From Marinoscillum pacificum (GTDB lineage Bacteria; Bacteroidota; Bacteroidia; Cytophagales; Cyclobacteriaceae), in NCBI RefSeq assembly GCF_024714495.1, contig NZ_JAMZMJ010000001.1, positions 1-64,000 on the forward strand: a stretch of 64,000 bases of DNA, written 5' to 3'. This document shows, in pieces, positions 42,829 to 53,000 of the stretch. A program made the position numbers and the translations under genes. How positions within the stretch are numbered: position 1 is the first letter of the stretch; each line of letters opens with the position of its first letter. Under the pieces are notes generated by a model. The model saw only the letters and a list, made by a program, of their open reading frames with translations. It was not told the DNA's origin and made no database searches.

Positions 42829-45800
42829 TTGACCATGATTTAAATGTAATAATTACTGTGGTACCTTTATTCTTTTTTGATCGAAAATGTATTTGACCTT
42901 GATGTTCAGTGACAATTCTTTTCGAAATAAACAATCCAAGTCCTGTGCCTATGCCTGGCGCTTTGGTTGTAAAGAATGGATCATAGATTTTGTCAAGGAA
43001 CTCCTGATCAATACCTGATCCGGAATCAATAATTTTTAATTCAACTGAGTTATTTATGTTAGTTGTTTGTATTTCGATGGTTCCTGTGCCATCTATAGCA
43101 TGAACAGCGTTTGAAATCAGATTTATTAATAGCTGGTGTATACTTCCATCATTAGCAGTGATGAAGTGATTTTCGGCATTGAGGGTTTTAATTACGTCAA
43201 TTCGTCCCTTTAGCTCATGCTCCATGATTAATAAAGAGGTTTTCACCACCTCATGGAGATCACATTTGTCCATCAGCTGATCTCCTCCATGGCTGTATCT
43301 ACTTAATCCTTTGACGATGTTGGTAATGCGATCAATACCTAACTTCATCATATTGACAACTTCCTCCAACTCATGATCAGCAATGAGGGTATCATTCTCT
43401 GCCATGATGGTTTCTACGCTATATAATCCAGCTTGCAAATAATTGACCGGATTATTGATTTCATGAGCAATGCCAGCAGTTAAGACACCTAAGGAAGCCA
43501 TTTTTTCGGCTTGAATAAGCTGATTTTGAGTGTTTTGCAACTGAGAGACGGTTAGTTCAAGCTCTTCGGTGCGTTGCTTAACCATGGTCTCCAATTGAGC
43601 CTTCATTTTTTTAAGCTCTTGAGTTCTTTCTTCTACTAACATTGTCAATAACAACTGTCTTCTTTTTTCCATTTTAGAAGTGAAAAAACGGGTGAAATAC
43701 ACCGCAACTGCCAAGATCAAAACCAAAGTCAGAATAAATGGAGCTCTTTTATAAAAAGGGGGAGCAACATGAAATATGAGAGTCTGTGGGTCACTCCATT
43801 TGTGGTTTCCTACTTTTTTAGCTTTAAGTTGAAATGTGTATTCCCCATCTCCAAGGTCTGCCAGGTTCACTATTGAGTTTGGTTCTGGTGTGGACCATTT
43901 GTCATTCAATTTGTAGCTGTATTCCATATCATTGGTGGGATAAAGCAATGAACTGAAATAAATGGAAAGGTAAGATTCAAAAGGAACTTCGATCTTTCTA
44001 TTTGGTTGAAAATTGATTGATTTGCCATTCACTACAAAATCCAGAATTACTGGTTTCTTGGTTTTACTGGAAGTGTTATTGATTTTATAATCTGTTACAG
44101 CTACACCTTGAGAGGTACCGACCCATAATTTATTGTTGTTGATTACCAGACACTGTTTATTAACAGTGTTCACAGGCAGTCCTGAGGCTTCAGAAAACTG
44201 CACATAATTATGTGTTTTAATGCCATATCGTATTAATCCGGCAGTTGTTGCAATCCATAAATAATCATCTTCTTTTACTATGGCACGAATCCCGCTATTA
44301 TCAAAATTTTGATTGATACTCATTTTGACTAATTCTCCATTTTCAAGTGTAAAGAGCCCATAATTGGTAGCTAGAAGCAGAAACTCGTCAATTAAGGCAA
44401 TGTCGTCTACTATTAACCCAATTCTGTTCGGATTGCTAAATGGGGTGCTTAGGTCTGTGAAAACGGTGTCTGAGTGGCTTTTGAAATACAAATAATGATC
44501 CGGGTTAGAAGACAATGCGTAAATGCCGTCAGAAGTAGCTTTAATTCCAGTGATTTCTGAAATAATCCCTTTGTCACTGTCATAGGAAGTATATGTGAAA
44601 TCCTCAGGTTGAATTTGGTGTACTCCATTGAACCCTTCTTGGCTTGTCCAGAGGTCATTGTTGATGGAGTCATAGACAATATCAAACATGTAACGTCCTG
44701 TTGATTCAAAGGATTGCTTTTTAATTATAAGATCGTCTTTGATCTTGTAGAGGTTTTGTCCTGATGTTACATACAGTATGTCATTGGTCATGATACCACT
44801 TAGGAAATAGTCTTCCTCTTTACCTGTTAATACCGCTGATGATACTTCAGTCTCTTTATTGATTTTCCATACGCTATTGCTACGTAAGGTATATATGAAA
44901 TTAGATGTTGAGTTGGTCACTAAAGCTTCAATGTAATTGTTGGGCTTACTTAAATTAACCTTTCGAAATTCAGGTAATGAAATCAGCAAAACTCCTTTTT
45001 CCGTACTCAACCAAATATTTCCTTCGCTATCTACATACGATTGATTGACAAACATTTCTGCATTGGAGAGTTTTATTCCATGTATCAAGGAGTCGATAGT
45101 GACTATACAAGTATTGTTGTAAATGCCGCTTAATACAAACTGATGATTATTCAATGGCTCAATGTGTTGATATTCTTGTGTGTTGTCTATGTTGTTGATT
45201 TCAAAGGGGATGAGTGACACTTTGTCGTTTTCAAAAATTGCCTGCTTAATGCCATCTCCTGAAGCAACAAGTATTTTATCTCCTATTTGTTTTAAGTCAT
45301 TTGTGGTAAACCTTTTTGGTATGGTTAATCTTTTGAATTGATTGGAGGTCTCTTCATACCGATAGTAGTTTCCTGGGTTCGATACAACAATGACATCTTT
45401 ATTTGCCATTTGAATGAAATTGAAGGATCGAACAAATGAGTTGGTGTTGTCTTCAGGTTCAAATGAAATCCTTTTCCAACTTCCATTTTTTTCGTAAATA
45501 ACTACTGCATGTGGTTCCGAAATCCAAATTCTACCATTGGAGTCTTCAAGTGCCGTTTTTGGATAATAAACTGTAGAGTCTGTTACAGCTCTGTTTCCTT
45601 GTAATAGTACTTCGAAGCGCGGGTTGCTTATGTCTGGATGGATCAGCGTGATACCCATGTCGTGAACGCCTAGTAACCTTCCATCTGAAGTCGTTAGGAA
45701 GCTTTTGAAAAAATTGCCAGGGGCACCGTCTGCATATCGCTCAAAGTTTAATCCGTCGAAACGATATAATCCATCATCTGATCCTATCCATATGAAACCG

Positions 45801-45949
45801 AGGCTATCTTGTGTAATGCATTTGATGACGTCTGTGTCCAATCCATCAGCCGAACGATAGCTGTAGGTAAAGAAATCCTGAGCCACAGCAGTTGAGACTA
45901 GAATCATGCAGAGCATGCTTGTTAGACTTTGGTAAATCTTTTTAGGCAC
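42791..45949 (-). CDS. Two-component propeller sensor histidine kinase
   Basis: A 1052-residue protein. After a signal peptide (1-23) there is a large periplasmic part of beta-propeller repeats (for example GFIWIGSDDGLYRFDGLNFERY, GRIWISEPHAV, GNIWLSTEKGVLLI, DYLWIATTAGLIRYG, NKLWVGTSQGVAVTD). A Y_Y_Y domain (about 660-735) and one membrane helix (about 744-762) come next, then a coiled coil and a kinase core with phospho-acceptor His in GIAHEINNPVNYL and a G-box GTGLGLFISK. Unlike many Bacteroides hybrids it lacks a receiver and AraC output; the receiver is a separate downstream gene. The ligand is unknown. Confidence 0.92.
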   Translation of the reverse strand: MPKKIYQSLTSMLCMILVSTAVAQDFFTYSYRSADGLDTDVIKCITQDSLGFIWIGSDDGLYRFDGLNFERYADGAPGNFFKSFLTTSDGRLLGVHDMGITLIHPDISNPRFEVLLQGNRAVTDSTVYYPKTALEDSNGRIWISEPHAVVIYEKNGSWKRISFEPEDNTNSFVRSFNFIQMANKDVIVVSNPGNYYRYEETSNQFKRLTIPKRFTTNDLKQIGDKILVASGDGIKQAIFENDKVSLIPFEINNIDNTQEYQHIEPLNNHQFVLSGIYNNTCIVTIDSLIHGIKLSNAEMFVNQSYVDSEGNIWLSTEKGVLLISLPEFRKVNLSKPNNYIEALVTNSTSNFIYTLRSNSVWKINKETEVSSAVLTGKEEDYFLSGIMTNDILYVTSGQNLYKIKDDLIIKKQSFESTGRYMFDIVYDSINNDLWTSQEGFNGVHQIQPEDFTYTSYDSDKGIISEITGIKATSDGIYALSSNPDHYLYFKSHSDTVFTDLSTPFSNPNRIGLIVDDIALIDEFLLLATNYGLFTLENGELVKMSINQNFDNSGIRAIVKEDDYLWIATTAGLIRYGIKTHNYVQFSEASGLPVNTVNKQCLVINNNKLWVGTSQGVAVTDYKINNTSSKTKKPVILDFVVNGKSINFQPNRKIEVPFESYLSIYFSSLLYPTNDMEYSYKLNDKWSTPEPNSIVNLADLGDGEYTFQLKAKKVGNHKWSDPQTLIFHVAPPFYKRAPFILTLVLILAVAVYFTRFFTSKMEKRRQLLLTMLVEERTQELKKMKAQLETMVKQRTEELELTVSQLQNTQNQLIQAEKMASLGVLTAGIAHEINNPVNYLQAGLYSVETIMAENDTLIADHELEEVVNMMKLGIDRITNIVKGLSRYSHGGDQLMDKCDLHEVVKTSLLIMEHELKGRIDVIKTLNAENHFITANDGSIHQLLINLISNAVHAIDGTGTIEIQTTNINNSVELKIIDSGSGIDQEFLDKIYDPFFTTKAPGIGTGLGLFISKRIVTEHQGQIHFRSKKNKGTTVIITFKSWSNGDASEKESTIR

Positions 45950-46024
45950 AAAGGAAAGTTAACCAGAAATTAAGAGTTAACCTTATCGCGTCGATAAATG
46001 GCTTTATTTCTCCGATAAATGGAT

Positions 46025-49000
46025 TTAAGCAAGTTCTCTCAAATCAACAGGAACTACCCTGGATACGCCTTGCTCGATCATGGTAATGCCATAAATTACG
46101 TCAGTGCTAGCCATTGTTCTTTTGTTGTGAGTCACAATGATAAACTGAGATTCCTTAGAGAACTTTCTAATGATCTCGTTGAATTTATCAATGTTAGCAT
46201 CATCCAATGGAGCATCTACCTCATCGAATATACAGAATGGTGCTGGCTTGATTAGATAAATCGCAAACAGGAGAGATGTTGCTGTAAGTGTCTTTTCACC
46301 ACCAGAAAGCTGGTTGATCGTTAATGGACGTTTTCCTTTTGGCTTGGCCATGATTTCAATGGAAGAGTCCAATGGGCTATCTGGATCCGTAAGCTTCAGC
46401 TCACAGTCATCTTCTTCTGTGAAGAGCGTGCGGAATACTTTGATGAAGTTTTCTCTAATTTTTTCAAAAGCATCAAGGAATGTAGTTTTAGCTACTTCAT
46501 CTATCTCACTGATGGTAGTTAGAAGTGACTCTTTAGCTTTTTGGAGGTCTTCTTTTTGGTTGGCAATGAAATCATGGCGTTCCTTGATCTCTTCATAGGC
46601 TTCCATAGCCATAGGATTGATCGGTCCCATACCATCCAACCTATTCTTTAGTTTGTCAACTCTTTCACGAAGGTCATCCTGAGTTTTAGTGAGCAGTTCT
46701 TCGTTTTCGAAGCTTTCTATTTGCTTCATGTCAATATTGAATTCCACGGATAAACGATCTTTAATGGAATTCAATTGCATCTTAGTCTCATTGAGCTTGT
46801 TTTGCCATTCCATCAAGACGTGATCTGTAGACTCTCGCTGACGTTGTATCTCTCGCAGACCTTTCTCTTGCTCATCGATCAGTCCTCGAACACTGTAATA
46901 ATCTTTTTCAGCTTCGTTTACACCATTTTCAATGGACTCTTTCTCCTCGTACATTGCCACCAAATCATCATCACTTTCTTCTGATTTTTTAACAAGATCA
47001 TTAAGGTCTTGTGTGGCTTTTTGAAGTTCTTCGGTGTTTTGCTCAATTCTAGCAGCACTACTTACAAAGGTTTCGTCTTTATAGCTGATCTCTTGCTTGA
47101 TGCTGCTGATCTTATTTTGCTGACGATGGTATAGAACATTCTGCTCATTGTATGCTGATGACTTGATAGAAAGCAACTCATTCATTTCTGATAGTGCTTC
47201 TCTTTGTTCAGCGGTTTGTGCTTCCAGTTCAGTTAATAGAGCAGATGAAGACTCGTATTCTGGACGCATGGTTTCCAGTTCCTCAGCAAGGGTTTGAATG
47301 CGTTCTTCAATATCCTCTCTCTTCGTTTCATTGGAATTGAGAAGTTCACTATACTGTTGTTGTTTGGTTTGAATAGAAACGAACGTTTCATTGATTCTAC
47401 TCATTTCACCTTGCAATTCCTCAAGCAGTTCTGCCTGAGTTGAGTTTTTTAATTGCTCTATTTCTGCAAGATTGTCGTTCAAGTTTGACTTGGCTTTTTC
47501 TTGCTTCTTAGTAAGATCTTTTATTTCTGTAGCTAATTTCTCCAGGTTCTTCGCTCTACCAATACGTTTACCTTCAAAAAGGCCTACAGATCCTCCATGA
47601 ATACTGTACTTCTTATGTGTGATCTGACCACTCTTAGAAATGAAAACCACTTCGTCAGTGTCTGAATCTGGAAGCTCATTTTCATAGATGTAAACATTAT
47701 CTAGAAGGTGAGCGATTAGTCTTTTGTACTTTTCATCATATTCGACAACTTCCGTAGCAGGAGTAGTATTAGGGAATATATGCGATGACTTTGCGTGGTA
47801 TTTCGTTAGCTTATCTAATACGAAAAAGTGAGCTCTGCCTCTTGAAGCATCACTTAGCAGATTTACTGCTTTTAGAGCGTCATCATGAGTTTCTACAACA
47901 TAGTAGTTCATGTAGGGCTCCAGGAAGTTTTCAATAGCAATACGGTAATCTTCAGGACAAGCGATTACGTCAGAAAGGAGAGGAGCATCTTGCCATTGTT
48001 TGGACTTCTTCAAAAACTTAATAGCCTCAGGGAAACCTTCCAGACTGTCAACCAATGACTTGGTAAGGTTATACTCGTTTTGTTTTGAATCCAATTTACG
48101 ATTGACCTGAGTTAATTCTTCTCTTATGATGTCAATACGCTGTTGGTAGGTCTCGATCTTAAATTTAAGATCAGCTTCTTTATTCTTTAGCGCTTGGTAT
48201 TCTTCGTTTTTTTGGTTTTTCTCTAGAGTGATCTCCTCTAGTTTATGATCAAAGTTCTTCAAGCTTTCGCTTTGTACTGATGAGTCTTCTCTTGATTTGG
48301 TGAGTTCACTTCTGAGTGAATTGATTTGAACTTCTTTGATCTCCAAATCTTTACCAAGTTGATAAACTCGCTCACGTTTGGTGTTGTACTGTTGGCTATT
48401 CTCGTTGAGAATATTCTGCGCTTCTTGTGTTGAAGATTTTTGAGATTCGTATGCCTCTTGCAGCTCCTCTAGTTTTTTGCTGATGTCAGAAAGAATCTGC
48501 TGTGCATTATCTCTTTCTTTATCTAAACTCTGAAGGGAGAAAGCCGCACGCTCGTTGCTCTGCTTGTCTTGAGAAATCTGATCTTGTAGTTTCTCAATCT
48601 TGTCTTGTAGGTAGCGCTGACGCTCGTTTTTAATTTTCTTTTCGCTCTCGTAGTTACGAATGCGTGTGACGTGCTCATTGAGTGTTTTCTGACGTGAACC
48701 TAAAAGCTTCTCTTTGGTAACTAAATCGGTTTTAGTTTTTTCCAAGGTGGCCTCCCTTTCCAACATCTGAGTATTCAAAGCACCCTTCTTGTCGCTTTCC
48801 TCCTGGATGCGTTTCTCTACTGTAGCAAACACAGCTGTTTGATCCTCTACAGATTTTTTAGCTAGAGCAACACTGTACTCTTTATATTCTTCCTTCATCT
48901 CATAGTATCGCTTGGCTTGTCTTGCCTGCTTCTCCAGAGATTTAAGGTTTTTATCAATTTCAAATAAGAGATCTTCTACACGATCCAAATCGGCATCAGT

Positions 49001-49549
49001 ATCTTCTAGTTTTTTGAGAGTTTCTTTCTTACGCTGTTTGAATTTGGAAATACCTGCTGCCTCCTCGAATAAACTCCTTCTAGATCCATCCTTATCATTC
49101 AGAAGATCGTCCACCATCTTCAATTCGATGATGGCATAGGTGTTAGAGGCAATACCTGTATCCAGAAATAAGTCTTTGATATCCTTAAGTCGACAGGGGA
49201 CACCATTTAAAAGGTACTCACTTTCACCAGTTCTGAAATACCTTCTAGTAATGGTTACCTGAGTATATTCAGTAGGGATGAGGTTTTTGGTATTATTAAA
49301 GGTAAGAGAAACCTCAGCTAATTGAGTGGCTTTTCTAGCTTTGGTTCCATTGAAAATCACATTCTCCATTTTATCAGAGCGGAGTACTCTGGATTTTTGT
49401 TCGCCCAGTACCCAACGGATGGAGTCTACTACATTGGATTTTCCACAGCCGTTTGGACCTACGATGCCTGTAATGCCCTCATCAAAGTTGATGGTCATTT
49501 TATCAGCAAAACTCTTAAAGCCCTTAATTTCTAACCGTGTTAACTGCAT
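46025..49549 (-). CDS. smc: Chromosome segregation protein SMC
   Basis: A 1174-residue protein, the usual SMC length. The N-terminal ATPase half has Walker A GPNGCGKS (31-38). Two long coiled coils (about 170-500 and 675-1000) flank a hinge with a FLEPYMNYYVVETHDDA start, and the C-terminal half has the signature LSGGEKTLTATSLLFAIYL and Walker B FCIFDEVDAPLDD. It compacts and segregates the chromosome with ScpA and ScpB, which are not in this window. An exact TAnnTTTG box lies 36-43 bp upstream. Confidence 0.97.
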   Translation of the reverse strand: MQLTRLEIKGFKSFADKMTINFDEGITGIVGPNGCGKSNVVDSIRWVLGEQKSRVLRSDKMENVIFNGTKARKATQLAEVSLTFNNTKNLIPTEYTQVTITRRYFRTGESEYLLNGVPCRLKDIKDLFLDTGIASNTYAIIELKMVDDLLNDKDGSRRSLFEEAAGISKFKQRKKETLKKLEDTDADLDRVEDLLFEIDKNLKSLEKQARQAKRYYEMKEEYKEYSVALAKKSVEDQTAVFATVEKRIQEESDKKGALNTQMLEREATLEKTKTDLVTKEKLLGSRQKTLNEHVTRIRNYESEKKIKNERQRYLQDKIEKLQDQISQDKQSNERAAFSLQSLDKERDNAQQILSDISKKLEELQEAYESQKSSTQEAQNILNENSQQYNTKRERVYQLGKDLEIKEVQINSLRSELTKSREDSSVQSESLKNFDHKLEEITLEKNQKNEEYQALKNKEADLKFKIETYQQRIDIIREELTQVNRKLDSKQNEYNLTKSLVDSLEGFPEAIKFLKKSKQWQDAPLLSDVIACPEDYRIAIENFLEPYMNYYVVETHDDALKAVNLLSDASRGRAHFFVLDKLTKYHAKSSHIFPNTTPATEVVEYDEKYKRLIAHLLDNVYIYENELPDSDTDEVVFISKSGQITHKKYSIHGGSVGLFEGKRIGRAKNLEKLATEIKDLTKKQEKAKSNLNDNLAEIEQLKNSTQAELLEELQGEMSRINETFVSIQTKQQQYSELLNSNETKREDIEERIQTLAEELETMRPEYESSSALLTELEAQTAEQREALSEMNELLSIKSSAYNEQNVLYHRQQNKISSIKQEISYKDETFVSSAARIEQNTEELQKATQDLNDLVKKSEESDDDLVAMYEEKESIENGVNEAEKDYYSVRGLIDEQEKGLREIQRQRESTDHVLMEWQNKLNETKMQLNSIKDRLSVEFNIDMKQIESFENEELLTKTQDDLRERVDKLKNRLDGMGPINPMAMEAYEEIKERHDFIANQKEDLQKAKESLLTTISEIDEVAKTTFLDAFEKIRENFIKVFRTLFTEEDDCELKLTDPDSPLDSSIEIMAKPKGKRPLTINQLSGGEKTLTATSLLFAIYLIKPAPFCIFDEVDAPLDDANIDKFNEIIRKFSKESQFIIVTHNKRTMASTDVIYGITMIEQGVSRVVPVDLRELA

Positions 49550-49584
49550 GCAGTGGATGTGATTTTTTGCGCGAACGAAACTAA

Positions 49585-49592
49585 CAAATTTA
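49585..49592 (-). promoter_or_regulatory. Candidate smc promoter box
   Basis: On the minus strand TAAATTTG matches the Bacteroidota TAnnTTTG box exactly, 36 bp before the smc start. No clear TTG element is seen 19-21 bp further upstream, so the assignment rests on one motif. Confidence 0.35.
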
Positions 49593-50068
49593 GATCTTAT
49601 TTCAGATTATTAGGTGAAGTAGTTAATTGATTTAAATGATTTTCAATTTGATGTGCAGATGAAGTGCTTTTCTTGTTCAAGTAGGGAGGGAAAACTTCGA
49701 TATTTGAAAAAGTGCTTATACGTAGCTGATAATGAATATTTTACAATAATTATCAAATAACGTTGGTATGAATCGTAAAGATTGCTAATTTTATTGAACA
49801 ATCAGTTGTGAGTTAGCAGCCTTCAGCAAGTTCTTAACTCATTGAATTCCATTCAGCTATAATCAATTTTTGGATTTTTATCTTATTAAAAGAATAGCTA
49901 TGTCTAGTTCAAAAGGGAACCTAACTAACTCATCACTTTTTAGTGAATGCATGAAATGTTTTTGTCATCAGTTTCATAACTGTACTTAATAGCATTTCTA
50001 CTCAAAAACTCCACTGCCATCAGATGATGGTCATCTTTTACTAACCTTTTTTAAAAACCACTTACTCT
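49593..50068. other. Intergenic region between smc and the giant subtilase gene
   Basis: About 480 bp without a gene. It must hold the promoter and leader of the subtilase gene. It is AT-rich, and I see no convincing promoter box for the subtilase and no repeat family. GATGATGGTCATC near 50022-50034 is a small dyad of uncertain meaning. Confidence 0.4.
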
Positions 50069-53000
50069 ATGAAAAAACAGTACATGGAATGGGCGCGTGT
50101 GCCCATAATTCCTTTATTTGTTATTTTTCTGATGATTGGTCAATCAATAACCTATGCACAACAGCGAGATGTGCTTAATGGTGTGTTGAGGATCAAGGTG
50201 TCAGAAAGTCTGGCTGCCGAACTGGAGGCGGCATCGCTCCAAAGGTCTGCGGATAATGTCTTATTAACTGGTATATCGTCGATAGACCGGGTGAATGAAA
50301 CGTATTCCGTTCGAGGATTGAAACGCGTCTTCCGTGATGCAGGCAAATTCGAAGCTAAACACAAACAATACGGACTTCACAGATGGTATGAAGTGTCACT
50401 TGACATGGATGTCACTGTAGAGGACGTAATTGAAGCTTTCGGTCAGGTTGATCAGGTTGATATTTCCGAAGCTGTGCTGAAGAAAACGATCGTTGGTTCA
50501 AACTCACCGAGTTACGGACCAAAAGTTGTTGAGCCTAGCGAAATGAGTGTGAACACTCTATCTGGTGTGCCAAATGATCCATTTTTCGAAGATCAGTGGC
50601 ACTATGAAAACACTGGACAGAACGGAGGAACTCCTGGTGCAGATATCAGTCTTTTACAAGCCTGGGGAATCGAAACAGGAAATTCAGATGTAATTGTAGC
50701 TATAACTGATGGAGGTGTGCAAGTAGATCACCCAGATTTGGCTGCCAATGTTTGGATCAATACAGGAGAAATTCCAGGAAATGGCATTGACGATGATGGC
50801 AATGGTTACATTGACGATGTTAATGGCTACGGATTCGGAGATGACACTGGGGATATTGCACCAGACCCTCATGGAACTCATGTGGGAGGAACAATTGCCG
50901 CAGTGACCAATAATGGTGTTGGAGTTTCTGGTGTAGCTGGCGGGTCAGGTACTGGCGATGGTGCCAGAATCATGTCTTGTGCTGCATTTGGTGCGGTTGG
51001 AACTGGCGGTTTCGCTGAAACTTATGTGTATGGTGCCGATATGGGAGCTGTTATTTCTCAGAATAGCTGGGGATATACAAGTCCTGGTGTATTCGAACAA
51101 GCAGTATTGGATGGTATTGACTACTTTATTGCCGAAGCTGGTAAGGATGAGTTTGGAACTCAAACAGGTCCAATGAACGGTGGTATCGTAATATTTGCAG
51201 CAGGTAATGATGATTTTGATGGTGAATGGTACCCTGGATTTTACACGCCAACATTAGCTGTTTCCGCTTTAAATCATAATGATCAGAAGTCCTGGTATTC
51301 CAACTTTGGAACTTGGGTGGATATTGCTGCTCCAGGTGGAGAAACGAATACCGTGACTATAGAAGGAGTATTGAGTACATTAAGTAATGATCAATATGGT
51401 TTCTTCCAGGGTACGTCTATGGCTTGTCCACATGTGTCAGGACTTGCTGCTCTAGTCATTTCGCAATATGGAGGTACAGGGTTCAATCCTACTGTATTAA
51501 GAGATCGACTAGTTACTACTACTGATGACGTAGATGGTTTAAATCCTGGTTTTGAAGGACTATTGGGCTCAGGAAGAATCAATGCATTTAAAGCACTACA
51601 GTCTGATGATGGAGCAGCTCCGTTGGAAATTACTGATTTAGCTGTTGCAGATGTTGAGATTACATCTATTTTGTTGAATTGGACAGCTCCAATTGATTCT
51701 GGAAGTGGATCTGCTAGCTATTATGACATTCGTTATTCCACTTCACCTATTAATAGTGGAAATTTCGATAGTGCAACAGCATTGTCCAATCCGCCAACTC
51801 CTTCGAATGCCGGAGCTTTGGAAACAGTGGAAATCGATGGATTGAGTGCTGGTACGTTGTACTATTTTGCTGTTAAGTCTAGTGACTTCTTTGGTAATGT
51901 ATCGGATATTTCGAATGTGATTTCACAGACAACTAATGAAGCTCCAGAGATATTCTTACAGGATTCAGTTCTGGTAGCAAACTTACTTACTGCCGAGACT
52001 ACAACGGGTTATATCGATATGATTAACCATGGGGCGGGACCATTGGACTTTGTTATTAATCAAGTTGGGCCGGGGACATTCGCGACAGTTTCACCATCAG
52101 CTGGTACTGTTTCAGCAGGAGATACTTTGTCATTGGAAGTTGTTTTTGATGCTTCTGGTCTATTTGGAGGAAGTTACGAGCAAATATTTGAGATTTTCTC
52201 CAACGATCCGGTTTCAGAGGTGCTGTCAGTTACTTTGACACTCAATGTTACTGATAATGGTGTACCAATTGCCGGGTTTAGCCCAAGCGATACACTTGAA
52301 TTTGGCGGTTTGTTTGTTGGAGCTACCACTACAGAATTTGTGACCATCACCAACGATGGTACAGGAAGCTTAGTGGTATTTGAACCAAGTTTCACTAGTT
52401 CGGATTTCACAACATCACTTTCAGATAGTGTATTTATTGCCCCATTTGATTCACTAATAGTAGATGTTACTTATGCACCTACATCTGTTGGCCTGAATAT
52501 AGCAGGGATGAATATTCCAACTTCAGATTCGCTGAATAGTAACTTCTTTTTGAATTTGAAAGGAGAGGGTCTTTTAGCTCCAGGTATTGCTATAGCGCCT
52601 GATACTTTGAGTGAATCCCTATTTATTGATCAGACAAGTACGCAATATTTGACGATTACCAATACAGGAGATTCAGATCTTGAGTTTTCATTAGCAACAT
52701 CAGGAACAGTTTCTACAACCCTTGCTGGTAAGGCTTCTGTCAATTTGCCAGTTAACGGTGGCGTAGCCATCTCAAGCACCGGTAGTGGTAAAATGACTCC
52801 ATCAGCTGGTTATAAGTCTGCATCAAAAGTAGATATTCAATGGTTAGGTCAGTCAGCCGTGACTACATCTGTTTTAATACTTTCACCAGATGCAGATCTT
52901 ACGGCTACAGAAGCTATGTTGGATGGTTTTCCAGATGTGGAAGCGGATGTGTTGTCTTTGGCAAGCTTACCTTCACTTACTGTAAGTGATTTAGCTCCAT

